This document shows, piece by piece, positions 54,113-62,668 of a stretch of DNA of 64,000 nucleotides (the first letter of the stretch is position 1; every line of letters starts with the position of its first letter). A model generated the notes under the pieces. That model was not told the DNA's origin. It searched no databases and was given only the letters and a program-made list of their open reading frames with translations. Source of the DNA: Seohaeicola_A nanhaiensis (GTDB lineage Bacteria; Pseudomonadota; Alphaproteobacteria; Rhodobacterales; Rhodobacteraceae). The DNA lies in the NCBI RefSeq assembly GCF_042654245.1, contig NZ_JBHSGI010000009.1:248001-312000 (forward strand), written 5' to 3'. The position numbers and the translations under genes were made by a program.

Positions 54113-54964
54113 ATGCCCAAAGGTTTCACTTTCCTGCCAGCAATGGCCATCGCCGGCCTGCTGGCCCTGCCGACCCAGTCCATCGCCGAACCCGATGCGG
54201 ATACGGTTGTGGCGCGGGTGAACGGCGAGGAAATCACCTTGGGACACATGATCGTGGCGCATGCGACGCTGCCGCAGCAGTATCAGCAGCTGCCGCCGGA
54301 CGTTCTGTTTGATGCGATCCTGAACCAGCTGATCCAGCAGACAGCGCTGGAGCAATCCGTGACCGGCGAAGAGCCCAAGCACGTGCGGCTGTCGCTGGAA
54401 AACGAGAAGCGCTCGCTTATGGCGGCGGATGCGATCGAGGGCGTGATGGCCGGCGCGGCCAGCCCCGAGGAGATCAAGGCGGCCTATGACGCGCGGTACG
54501 GCGACGGCTTTGGCGGCGAGGAGTTCAACGCCTCGCACATCCTGCTGGAGACCGAGGAAGCCGCCAAGGAAGTGCGCGAAGAGATCGAGAAGGGCGCCGA
54601 TTTCGCCGAAGTGGCGAAGGAGAAGTCGACCGGCCCGTCGGGACCGAGCGGTGGCGAACTGGGCTGGTTCTCGGCCGGCGACATGGTGCCGGAGTTCTCG
54701 GCCGCGGTGGAGGCGATGGAACCCGGTCAGGTTTCCGAGCCGGTGCAGACGCAATTCGGCTGGCATATCATCAAGTTGAACGAAAAGCGGCGCGCCAAGG
54801 CGCCGGCGCTGGAAGAGGTGTCGGAGGAAATCGCCACCGAACTGCGCAAGAAGGCCGTCGAGGATCGGGTCGAGGAACTGACCGCGAAGGCCACGGTGGA
54901 TCGGCCCGAGGTCGAAGGACTCGATCCGACTGTTCTGCGTAATCTCGATCTGATCAGGAACTGA
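54113..54964 (+). CDS. Periplasmic parvulin-type peptidyl-prolyl isomerase
   Basis: 283 residues from ATG 54113. Signal peptide (MPKGFTFLPAMAIAGLLALPTQSIA), SurA-like N-terminal helices, then a parvulin domain (NASHILLETEEAAKEV, GGELGWFSAGDMVPEFSAAV, VQTQFGWHIIKL). It folds secreted or outer membrane proteins. Divergent from secA, 4 bp from argJ, the standard Rhodobacteraceae order. Confidence 0.92.
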   Translation: MPKGFTFLPAMAIAGLLALPTQSIAEPDADTVVARVNGEEITLGHMIVAHATLPQQYQQLPPDVLFDAILNQLIQQTALEQSVTGEEPKHVRLSLENEKRSLMAADAIEGVMAGAASPEEIKAAYDARYGDGFGGEEFNASHILLETEEAAKEVREEIEKGADFAEVAKEKSTGPSGPSGGELGWFSAGDMVPEFSAAVEAMEPGQVSEPVQTQFGWHIIKLNEKRRAKAPALEEVSEEIATELRKKAVEDRVEELTAKATVDRPEVEGLDPTVLRNLDLIRN

Positions 54965-54967
54965 CAT

Positions 54968-56194
54968 ATGGCGAAGATCACCAAGGTTTCCCCGCTTGCC
55001 CCGGCCTCCTTTCCCGATTTGCCGGTGATCGCGGGCGCGAGTTTTGCCAGCGCCGAGGCGGGGGTGCGTTACCAGAACCGCACCGACGTGATGCTGGCGC
55101 TGCTGGCGCCGGGGACCAGCGTTGCAGGGGTGTTCACCCGGTCGGCAACGCGGTCGGCGCCGGTGCTGGATTGCCAGGCGAAGATCGGTGGCGATGCCTC
55201 GGAAGGCGCCGCCATTCTGGTGAACTCGGGCAATTCGAACGCCTTCACGGGGCATCGCGGGCAGATGTCGGTCAAGGAGGTGACCGAGGAAACTGCGCGC
55301 GTGACCGGGGTTCCGGTGTCGCGCGTCTTTACCGCCTCGACCGGTGTGATCGGCGAGCCGATGAAGCATGAGCGGATCGTTGCCAAGCTGGACGAGCTGA
55401 AAGCCGCGCAGGCGCCGGAAAAGATCAAGGACGCCGCGCGGGCGATCATGACCACAGACACCTTTCCCAAGGGATCGGCCCGGCAGGTGGAGATCGACGG
55501 CAAGACCGTCTCGATCGCCGGGATTGCGAAGGGGTCGGGCATGATCGCGCCGGATATGGCGACGATGCTGGTCTATATCTTCACCGATGCGAAGGTCGAA
55601 CAGGCGCGGCTGCAGACCGAGCTGGCGGCGATCTGTGACAAGACCTTCAACTGCATCACGGTCGACAGCGATACCTCGACCTCGGACAGCCTGATGCTCT
55701 GCGCGACGGGGGCGTCGGGCGTGGATGCCACCGATGCAGAGGGCTTCTGGGAAGCGCTGTACGACGTGATGCTGGATCTGGCGCATCAGGTGGTGAAGGA
55801 CGGCGAGGGCGCGACGAAGTTCGTCGAGATCCAGATCACCGGCGCGGCCACTGATGCCGATGCCAAGACCCACGGGATGGCCATCGCCAATTCGCCGCTG
55901 GTGAAGACGGCGATTGCCGGGCAGGATCCGAACTGGGGCCGGATCGTCATGGCCATCGGCAAATCGGGTGCGGCGGCCGAGCGGGACCGGCTGACGATCC
56001 ACTTTGGCGATATCCTGGTGGCAAAGGACGGCTGGGTCAGTCCGGACTACAAGGAAGCCGATGCGGCCGAGCACATGAAGCAGCAGGAGCTGCTGATTCG
56101 CGTCGATCTGGGGCTGGGCACCGGCGCGGCCACCGTGTGGACCTGCGATCTGACGCATGGCTATATCGACATCAATGCCGACTACCGGTCGTGA
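54968..56194 (+). CDS. argJ: Bifunctional ornithine acetyltransferase/N-acetylglutamate synthase
   Basis: 408 residues. Autoproteolysis site A198-T199 in APDMATMLVYIFTDA (Thr199 becomes the nucleophile), and the substrate region NSGNSNAFTG. It makes ornithine and N-acetylglutamate in the cyclic arginine pathway. Followed 4 bp later by mutT. Confidence 0.97.
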   Translation: MAKITKVSPLAPASFPDLPVIAGASFASAEAGVRYQNRTDVMLALLAPGTSVAGVFTRSATRSAPVLDCQAKIGGDASEGAAILVNSGNSNAFTGHRGQMSVKEVTEETARVTGVPVSRVFTASTGVIGEPMKHERIVAKLDELKAAQAPEKIKDAARAIMTTDTFPKGSARQVEIDGKTVSIAGIAKGSGMIAPDMATMLVYIFTDAKVEQARLQTELAAICDKTFNCITVDSDTSTSDSLMLCATGASGVDATDAEGFWEALYDVMLDLAHQVVKDGEGATKFVEIQITGAATDADAKTHGMAIANSPLVKTAIAGQDPNWGRIVMAIGKSGAAAERDRLTIHFGDILVAKDGWVSPDYKEADAAEHMKQQELLIRVDLGLGTGAATVWTCDLTHGYIDINADYRS

Positions 56195-56198
56195 CGGC

Positions 56199-56597
56199 AT
56201 GAAGATGGTATTGGTCTCGGCCGTCGCGTTGATCGACGTGGACGGCCGGGTGCTGCTGGCGCAGCGGCCTGAGGGCAAGACGATGGCCGGGCTGTGGGAA
56301 TTTCCCGGCGGCAAGGTCGAATCGGGGGAGACCCCCGAGGCTGCCCTGATTCGCGAGTTGCAGGAAGAACTGGGCATAGACACCTGGGCGTCGTGCTTGG
56401 CCCCGCTGACCTTTGCGAGTCACTCTTATGAGGACTTTCATCTGCTGATGCCGCTTTACGCCTGCCGCAAGTGGAACGGCACGCCGCGCGCGCGTGAGGG
56501 GCAGACGCTGGCCTGGGTGCGGGCGGGCGACCTCAAGTCCTATCCGATGCCCGAGGCGGACAAGCCGCTGGTGCCGATTCTGCGGGATTGGCTTTAG
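56199..56597 (+). CDS. mutT: 8-oxo-dGTP diphosphatase MutT
   Basis: 132 residues. Nudix box GGKVESGETPEAALIRELQEE and continuation LGI fit GX5EX7REUXEEXGU. It removes oxidised dGTP from the nucleotide pool. Same operon as argJ and the parvulin gene. Confidence 0.95.
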   Translation: MKMVLVSAVALIDVDGRVLLAQRPEGKTMAGLWEFPGGKVESGETPEAALIRELQEELGIDTWASCLAPLTFASHSYEDFHLLMPLYACRKWNGTPRAREGQTLAWVRAGDLKSYPMPEADKPLVPILRDWL

Positions 56598-56654
56598 AAT
56601 TGGGGTCGCCAGTTAACTGCATTTTTCTGGGAATTTGCGAAATATTTGATCGTC

Positions 56655-56690
56655 TTGGCTGAAAATTCATCTCGATTTAATAATTCTGTG
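56655..56690 (+). promoter_or_regulatory. Candidate promoter for the 47-residue gene
   Basis: TTGGCT, 17 bp, TAATAA (56655-56660 and 56678-56683) within an AT-rich stretch unlike the flanking DNA; predicted start near 56690, about 50 nt ahead of the ribosome site. Confidence 0.45.
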
Positions 56691-56742
56691 CCACTACACT
56701 CGATCCTACTGTGAGCATCTCGTTCTGTGGGGAGGATCTGAC

Positions 56743-56886
56743 TTGCTGCGCACCATCACCATCGGCACTTGCGTTTCCATTCAGGGCATGTTCGTTCGGG
56801 CGTTTCCGGACGGGCATATCGCGGTTCGCGTCGGGAATACGATCTTCAAGGGACAACCGGTTCAGCCGGCGGCCGTTTCGGCCTGA
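56743..56886 (+). CDS. 47-residue conserved-looking small protein
   Basis: Starts at TTG 56743 after a strong GGGGAGGAT site; no ATG start, so an ordinary ORF search misses it. The sequence starts LLRTITIGTCVSIQGMFVRA and ends KGQPVQPAAVSA. A compact pattern of valine/isoleucine strands around RVGNTIF suggests a small beta barrel. It has its own candidate promoter and a strong terminator downstream. I recall similar tiny ORFs in Rhodobacterales but cannot name the family. Function unknown. Confidence 0.65.
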   Translation: MLRTITIGTCVSIQGMFVRAFPDGHIAVRVGNTIFKGQPVQPAAVSA

Positions 56887-56907
56887 TCATCGTAGATGCG
56901 GGACAAA

Positions 56908-56939
56908 AAAAGGCGCGGTGCCGGGGCACCGCGCCTTTT
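56908..56939. terminator. Bidirectional terminator between the small gene and infB
   Basis: AAAAGGCGCGGTGCC and GGCACCGCGCCTTTT form a perfect 15-bp stem with a 2-base centre; A-run on the left, T-run on the right. It terminates infB (minus) and the small gene (plus). Confidence 0.88.
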
Positions 56940-56959
56940 GATTTGTCTGACTCCGCGGA

Positions 56960-59470
56960 TCAGCCGAGCGAGCGGGCCACTTCTTCGCGGGTGAAGATTT
57001 CGATGACGTCGCCTTCGCGGATGTCATCGTAGTTCTCGAAGGCCATGCCGCATTCCTGGCCGGACTGGACCTCGGCGACCTCGTCCTTGAAGCGCTTGAG
57101 CGTCTTCAGCGTGCCTTCGTGGACCACCACGTTGTCGCGCAGCAGGCGGACGCCCGCAGAGCGACGTGCGACGCCTTCGGTGACCAGACATCCGGCAACC
57201 TTGCCGACGCCGGTGACCTTGAAGACTTCCTTGATCGTGGCGTAGCCGATGAAGTTCTCGCGAATTTCGGCGCTGAGCAGACCGCTCGCCGCGTTGCGCA
57301 CATCGTCGACCAGATCGTAGATAACCGAATAATACCGGATCTCGACGCCCTTCTGGTTGGCGGTGTTGCGCGCCGAGGCGTTGGCGCGGACGTTGAAGCC
57401 CATGATCGGCGCGCGGCTGGCTTCGGCCAGGCCCACGTCGGTTTCGGTGATGGCGCCGACACCCGAGTGCAGCACGCGTACGCGCACCTCGTCGTTGCCG
57501 ATCTTTTCCATCGCCTGAACGATCGCCTCGGCAGAGCCCTGCACGTCGGCTTTCACCAGGATCGGCAGTTCGGTCACGCTGGCGTCGGCCTTGGCGTTGG
57601 CCATCAGCTGTTCCAGCGTGGTCGCTGCGCCAAGTGCTGCGCGCTTGTCCTTGGCGACCTGCTCGCGGTAGGCGGCGATTTCACGCGCCTGCGCTTCGGT
57701 CGCGACCACGTTGAGCACGTCGCCCGCTTCGGGCGTGCCGTTCAGGCCAAGCACCTCGACCGGAACCGACGGGCCGGCTTCCTTGATGCGCTCGCCCTTG
57801 TCGTTCTCCATCGCGCGGACCTTGCCCCACTGTTCGCCGACGACGAAGATGTCGCCCTGGCGCAGGGTGCCGTTCTGGACCAGCACAGTGGCGACGGGGC
57901 CGCGGCCAACGTCGAGCTTGGCCTCGATCACGGCGCCCATGGCAGCGCGGTCGGGGTTGGCCTTGAGTTCCAGCAGTTCGGACTGCAGCGCGATGGCTTC
58001 GAGCAGGTCGTCGAGACCCTTGCCCGAGAGCGCCGAAACCTCGACGTCCTGCACTTCGCCCGACATCTTTTCCACCACGACTTCGTGCTGGAGGAGATCG
58101 GTGCGCACCTTCTGCGGGTTCGCCGACGGCTTGTCGATCTTGTTGATCGCCACGATCATCGGAACGCCGGCGGCCTTGGCGTGATTGATCGCCTCGACCG
58201 TCTGCGGCATCACAGCGTCATCGGCGGCGACCACCAGAACGACGATGTCCGTCACCTGAGCCCCGCGCGAGCGCATCGAGGTGAAGGCGGCGTGGCCGGG
58301 GGTATCGAGGAAGGTCATCAGCTGACCGCCCTTGGTCTTAACCTGATAGGCGCCGATATGCTGGGTGATCCCGCCGGCTTCGCCGGAGACGACCTTGGAA
58401 TTGCGGATCGCATCGAGCAGCGAGGTCTTGCCGTGGTCGACGTGGCCCATGACGGTGATGACCGGCGGCCGAGTCGACAGATCCTTGTCGTCGTCCTGGG
58501 TCTGGGTAATCACCTGCTCCACATCGGCATCCGACACGCGGACGACGCGGTGGCCGAATTCCTCGACGATCAGTTCGGCGGTGTCGGCGTCGATGGTCTG
58601 ATTCTGGGTGACCATCATGCCGTTCTGCATCAGCGCCTTGACGACCGCGCCAACACGTTCGGCCATGCGGTTGGCCAGCTCGCTGACCATGATGGCCTCG
58701 GGCACCTGAACGTCGCGCACGATCTTGTCACGCTCGGCCGAGCCGCCCATCGCCTTCTGGCGGGCGCGCTCCTGCTTGCGCTTCATTGCGGCCATCGAGC
58801 GTTGCCGCCCGCCTTCGCCGCCGGTCAGCGCCTGATTCAGGGTCAGCTTGCCAGCGCGGCGGCTGTCGTCGCGGCTCTTGTTGCGCGAGGTACGGTCCGC
58901 GTCGCGCTCCAGATCCACCTTTCGGGGATTGGCTGGCGCGGCAGGCTGCTTGGCCGGGCGGTTGCCGGCGTCCGGTTCGGTCCGTGCGGCGGGCGCGGCC
59001 TTGGCCGCCGGTGCGGCCGCGCGTTCGGCGGCGACCTCGGCGAGCTTGCGCTGACGCTCTTCCTCTTCAGCCTTGGCCTTGAGGGCTTCTTCGCGCTCGC
59101 GGTCCTCGCGCTCCTTGGCCTCCATCTCGGCCCGGCGACGCTCGCGTTCTTCCTCGCGTGCCTTTTCATCGGCCTCGCGTTCCGCGGCCTCTTCGACTTC
59201 GCGCGCCTTGGCGGCCTGGACCGCCTTCAGCCGGCGTTCCATCTCCGCATCGGAGATTCCCGCAGGACGCCGTGAAGGGTCGCCAAGAGAGCCCGCCGGC
59301 GAGCCCGCCGTGGGTTTGGCGCCGCCCGGCTTGGGTACGACGACACGCTTGCGCTTGGTCTCCACGACAACATTTTTGGTACGTCCGTGGCTGAAGCTTT
59401 GCTTCACATTTCCAGGACGGGATCCCGCTCCGCGCAAGCCCAATGTCTTTTTGCCGTCAGTATCGCTCAT
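56960..59470 (-). CDS. infB: Translation initiation factor IF-2
   Basis: 836 residues. Long charged N-terminal region rich in Glu/Arg/Ala (about 85-160), then the G domain with GHVDHGKTS, DTPGHAAF and NKIDKPS, and C-terminal domains ending in FENYDDIREGDVIEIF. It delivers fMet-tRNA to the 30S subunit. Last gene of the rimP-nusA-ylxR-infB operon, with 4-bp overlap to the upstream gene. Confidence 0.98.
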   Translation of the reverse strand: MSDTDGKKTLGLRGAGSRPGNVKQSFSHGRTKNVVVETKRKRVVVPKPGGAKPTAGSPAGSLGDPSRRPAGISDAEMERRLKAVQAAKAREVEEAAEREADEKAREEERERRRAEMEAKEREDREREEALKAKAEEEERQRKLAEVAAERAAAPAAKAAPAARTEPDAGNRPAKQPAAPANPRKVDLERDADRTSRNKSRDDSRRAGKLTLNQALTGGEGGRQRSMAAMKRKQERARQKAMGGSAERDKIVRDVQVPEAIMVSELANRMAERVGAVVKALMQNGMMVTQNQTIDADTAELIVEEFGHRVVRVSDADVEQVITQTQDDDKDLSTRPPVITVMGHVDHGKTSLLDAIRNSKVVSGEAGGITQHIGAYQVKTKGGQLMTFLDTPGHAAFTSMRSRGAQVTDIVVLVVAADDAVMPQTVEAINHAKAAGVPMIVAINKIDKPSANPQKVRTDLLQHEVVVEKMSGEVQDVEVSALSGKGLDDLLEAIALQSELLELKANPDRAAMGAVIEAKLDVGRGPVATVLVQNGTLRQGDIFVVGEQWGKVRAMENDKGERIKEAGPSVPVEVLGLNGTPEAGDVLNVVATEAQAREIAAYREQVAKDKRAALGAATTLEQLMANAKADASVTELPILVKADVQGSAEAIVQAMEKIGNDEVRVRVLHSGVGAITETDVGLAEASRAPIMGFNVRANASARNTANQKGVEIRYYSVIYDLVDDVRNAASGLLSAEIRENFIGYATIKEVFKVTGVGKVAGCLVTEGVARRSAGVRLLRDNVVVHEGTLKTLKRFKDEVAEVQSGQECGMAFENYDDIREGDVIEIFTREEVARSLG

Positions 59471-60105
59471 AAAGCTTTTTTTCCTTCCGAGCGGCCGCTG
59501 CCGCCCTTCACTTCACGCAACCCGCGCAATCTTTGCGCTTCCTCTACAACACGCGGCGCGAGTCCACCAGAGGCGAGCGCCGCATGTATCACAGTTTGCC
59601 GTCCAAAGGCCATTCCCAACTCGTCCGCGGTCATCCAGCCGATATATCGGCCGAAATGCGGCGTGCTGAGTTTCGTCTTTCCGCGCCCCGATCCGTCGAC
59701 CGCCTGGATCAGGACCGTGGCTTCTTCCTTGTCGAGCCAGCTCTTCACCTTTTCGTAGCCGGCCACCGCCGCTCCCGACTTGCGGGCGAGGCTGATCAGT
59801 TCGACCAGCCGGCGCAGCACCTGGCGCTCGACCTCGTCGGTCAGGCCCTCGGGCACTGTGACCGGTGTCTTGAGGCCGCGGGCGAAGAGTTTCTTCGCGA
59901 CCGCCTTGTCCAGCGCCGCCCGGTCGGAGGCGACATAGACACCCCGACCCGGCAGCTTGCCGGTGATGTCGGGCACCAGCTGGCCGTCAGGCCCGGCGAC
60001 AAAGCGGATCAGCCCGTGAACGGGCTGAACTTCGCCGGTGACGATGCATTTACGCTCGGTCGCACCGTCACGGTTCTTTTCGGCGCCACCTCGCGTCATG
60101 GTCAT
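59467..60105 (-). CDS. YlxR (DUF448) / L7Ae-like RNA-binding protein fusion
   Basis: 212 residues. N-terminal YlxR domain (ERKCIVTGEVQPVHGLIRFV, GRGVYVASDRAALDKAV), then an L7Ae/YlxQ-like domain (LISLARKSGAAVAGYEKVKSWL). The fusion is usual in alphaproteobacteria and probably binds rRNA or nusA-operon RNA. It lies between nusA and infB. Confidence 0.93.
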   Translation of the reverse strand: MTMTRGGAEKNRDGATERKCIVTGEVQPVHGLIRFVAGPDGQLVPDITGKLPGRGVYVASDRAALDKAVAKKLFARGLKTPVTVPEGLTDEVERQVLRRLVELISLARKSGAAVAGYEKVKSWLDKEEATVLIQAVDGSGRGKTKLSTPHFGRYIGWMTADELGMAFGRQTVIHAALASGGLAPRVVEEAQRLRGLREVKGGSGRSEGKKAL

Positions 60106-60121
60106 TTTCCGAAGCCCGGGT

Positions 60122-61741
60122 TCAGGCCCCGGCCTCCTCTTCGGCTTCGCCGTCTTCCGATTCTTCGGCCTCCGCCTCGAGATCCGCGGGATCGACCCAG
60201 CCGAGCAGGATGCGCGCGGTCATCACCATGTTCTGCGCTTCCTCGAGGCTGACGTCGAAGGATTCGAGAATACCCTCGTCCTTGACGCGCTCGCCATTGA
60301 CCGTTGTCCAGCCGCCGGCGAGTTCCCAGTCGGCGCAGGTGGCGAAATCTTCGAGCGTCTTCACGCCGTCCTTGGCCAATGCTTCGATCATTTGGGGTGT
60401 CAGGCCTTCGAATTCAACCAGGCTGTCCTCGACTCCGAGCGCGCGCGCGTTTTCGAGCGCAGCCTTGTTCTGTGCCTCGAGATAGTCACGGGCACGGGCC
60501 TGAAGCTCGCCTGCCGTGTCTTCGTCGACGCCTTCGATCACCAGAAGTTCGTCCTGGTCGACATAGGCAACCTCTTCGAGGTTGGTGAAGCCTTCGGCCA
60601 CCAGCAGCTGCGCGAAGAACTCGTCGAGGTCCAGCGTGTCCATGAACAGCTTGGTGCGGTTCTCGAACTCGGCCTGGCGGCGCTTGGATTCTTCTTCCTC
60701 GGTCATGATGTCGATGTCGAGACCGGTGAGCTGGCTGGCCAGACGCACGTTCTGACCGCGCCGGCCGATGGCGAGCGACAGCTGCTCTTCGGGCACCACG
60801 ACCTCGATCCGCTCGGCGTCCTCGTCCAGAACCACCTTGGTGACTTCGGCCGGTTGCAGCGCGTTGACGAGGAAGGTCGGCATATCCTGATTCCACGGGA
60901 TGATGTCGATCTTTTCGCCCTGAAGCTCGTTCACCACGGCCTGCACGCGGCTGCCACGCATACCGACGCATGCGCCGACCGGGTCGATCGAGTTGTCATA
61001 GGAAACCACAGCGATCTTGGCGCGCGAACCCGGGTCACGGGCGACGGCCTTGATCTCGATGATGCCGTCGTAGATCTCGGGCACTTCCATCTTGAAGAGT
61101 TCGGCCATGAATTCCGGTGCGGTACGCGACAGGAAGATCTGCGGTCCGCGCGGCTCGCGGCGCACATCCTTGATGTAGCAGCGGATGCGGTCGTTCGGGC
61201 GGTAGGCCTCGCGACCGATCTTTTCGTTGCGGCGCAGGATGGCTTCGCCGGCGCCCACGTCGACGATGACGTTGCCGTATTCCTCGCGCTTGACGATGCC
61301 GTTGATGATCGTGCCGGCACGGTCCTTGAATTCTTCGTACTGGCGGTCACGCTCGGCTTCGCGGACTTTCTGCAGAATCACCTGCTTGGCCGACTGAGCG
61401 GCGATCCGGCCGAGTTCGACAGGCGGCACTTCCTCGACATACATGTCGCCGATCTTGGGGTCGGCCATGTACTGCTTGGCCTGCTCGACGGTGAGTTCGG
61501 CCTGATAATTCTCGACGGCATCGTCCTCGACCACGGTGCGCACGCGGGTGAAGGCCGCGCGACCGGTCTTGCGGTCGATCTTGACGCGGATGTCCATCTC
61601 GGCGCCGTAGCGGCTCTTGGCGGCGCGGGCGAGGCTTTCTTCCATCGCTTCGATGACCAGCTTGGGGTCGATCATCTTTTCGCGGGCCACGGCCTCGGCG
61701 GTTTGCAACAGCTCAAGCTGGTTGGCAGAGGTGATTGCCAT
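60122..61741 (-). CDS. nusA: Transcription termination/antitermination factor NusA
   Basis: 539 residues. N-terminal RNA polymerase binding region, S1 domain (GTIINGIVKREEYGNVIVDVG), two KH domains (GACVGMRGSRVQAVVNEL) and C-terminal acidic repeats ending EAEEEAGA. It pauses and modulates transcription. The start follows the rimP stop with no gap. Confidence 0.97.
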   Translation of the reverse strand: MAITSANQLELLQTAEAVAREKMIDPKLVIEAMEESLARAAKSRYGAEMDIRVKIDRKTGRAAFTRVRTVVEDDAVENYQAELTVEQAKQYMADPKIGDMYVEEVPPVELGRIAAQSAKQVILQKVREAERDRQYEEFKDRAGTIINGIVKREEYGNVIVDVGAGEAILRRNEKIGREAYRPNDRIRCYIKDVRREPRGPQIFLSRTAPEFMAELFKMEVPEIYDGIIEIKAVARDPGSRAKIAVVSYDNSIDPVGACVGMRGSRVQAVVNELQGEKIDIIPWNQDMPTFLVNALQPAEVTKVVLDEDAERIEVVVPEEQLSLAIGRRGQNVRLASQLTGLDIDIMTEEEESKRRQAEFENRTKLFMDTLDLDEFFAQLLVAEGFTNLEEVAYVDQDELLVIEGVDEDTAGELQARARDYLEAQNKAALENARALGVEDSLVEFEGLTPQMIEALAKDGVKTLEDFATCADWELAGGWTTVNGERVKDEGILESFDVSLEEAQNMVMTARILLGWVDPADLEAEAEESEDGEAEEEAGA

Positions 61742-62347
61742 CTAGTCGTTCTCCTCTTGGGGTCCCTCGGACCCGTCATCCCCCGAGGGGTTTTCTTCCG
61801 AAATCTCGTCGAACGTGTCTTCGTTCAGGGTGCCGGCGTTCTTGCGCTGGCGCAGCATCTCGCGGATCAGGTCGTCGGTCAGCACCAGCTTGGCGTCGCT
61901 GAGCCATTCGAATTTCAGACCGATCGTGCCTTCTTCCAGGTTTATCAGCACCTCGTCGCCTTCGATGCCGGCCAGTGTGCCCTTGAACCGGCGGCGGCCG
62001 TCGATCAGCTCGGATGTTTCGATCTTGGCCTCGTAGCCTTCGTAATCGTCGAAGTCTTTGAGCCGCGTCAGCGGGCGGTCGATCCCGGGACTGGAGACTT
62101 CGAGCGTGTATTCGTCGAGAATCGGATCCTCGACGTCCAGGATGGCGCTGACCGCGTTCGAGATGGCGGCGCAGTCGTCGACTTCGATGCCGCCGTCCGG
62201 CCGGTCGGCCATGATCTGCAGCGTGGTCGACTTGCCCGACATCAGCCGGATGCGCACGAGTTCGAATCCCAGGTCCTCGATGACAGGGGTGACGATTTCG
62301 GCAAGCCGGCGGTCGATGGCTGCTTTGGCGATGAGATCGTTTGACAT
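61742..62347 (-). CDS. rimP: Ribosome maturation factor RimP
   Basis: 201 residues from ATG 62347. Two-domain protein: LGFELVRIRLMSG, DVEDPILDEYTLEVSSPGIDRPL in the first domain and Sm-like second domain. It matures the 30S subunit. The acidic C-terminal tail (SGDDGSEGPQEEND) abuts the nusA start. A leader hairpin precedes it. Confidence 0.96.
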   Translation of the reverse strand: MSNDLIAKAAIDRRLAEIVTPVIEDLGFELVRIRLMSGKSTTLQIMADRPDGGIEVDDCAAISNAVSAILDVEDPILDEYTLEVSSPGIDRPLTRLKDFDDYEGYEAKIETSELIDGRRRFKGTLAGIEGDEVLINLEEGTIGLKFEWLSDAKLVLTDDLIREMLRQRKNAGTLNEDTFDEISEENPSGDDGSEGPQEEND

Positions 62348-62360
62348 TAGCTTCAGACAC

Positions 62361-62384
62361 AAAAAAACGGGCGCGCGGCCCGTT
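62361..62384 (-). terminator. Leader terminator (attenuator-like) before rimP
   Basis: On the minus strand AACGGGC-CGCGC-GCCCGTT followed by a run of seven T, ending 13 nt before the rimP start. As it lies between the candidate promoter and the gene, it could attenuate the rimP-nusA-infB operon. Confidence 0.7.
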
Positions 62385-62438
62385 GATATTTCCCGGTGGA
62401 GCGTCAGGTTTGGACCCCGGCGCGCCGCTGTTGAGGGG

Positions 62439-62467
62439 GATATACGCGCTCGGCCCTGCAATCTCAA
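62439..62467 (-). promoter_or_regulatory. Candidate rimP operon promoter
   Basis: On the minus strand TTGAGA (62467-62462), 17 bp, TATATC (62444-62439); predicted start near 62432, leaving an 85-nt leader that includes the terminator hairpin. Confidence 0.55.
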
Positions 62468-62668
62468 GGGCAATATTTCGCGCATGGTGCGAGAGCCGAC
62501 CAAACCGCGCCATTCTCTGCTTGAGCCGGGCGGACGGAGACCACATCTAGCGGCGAAGACCCACAGAACACGATCCCGCCCGAGCCACGCCATTCCCGAC
62601 CAGCGCCCATCGTCCCGCGCCGTGTGCATCACCGACCCGACGACGGTGATCCGCGCGGAGACCAGACC

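Larger units (their letters stand above)
62348..62668. other. Divergent region between rimP and the sodium channel gene
   Basis: 321 bp. On the minus strand it holds a candidate promoter (62467-62439) and a leader terminator (62366-62384). No tRNA gene such as the metY found before rimP in E. coli is visible. The plus-strand half gives no clear channel promoter. Confidence 0.6.

Noticed and set aside
57119..59275. 718-codon plus-strand frame opposite infB
   Set aside because: Antisense shadow of IF-2; no domain or start signal.
60038..62344. 768-codon plus-strand frame opposite nusA and rimP
   Set aside because: Antisense shadow of well-identified genes, with no start signal or family features.
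62384..62668. Initiator tRNA gene upstream of rimP as in E. coli metY
   Set aside because: No cloverleaf, T-loop GGTTCGAATCC or CCA-like end found on the minus strand.
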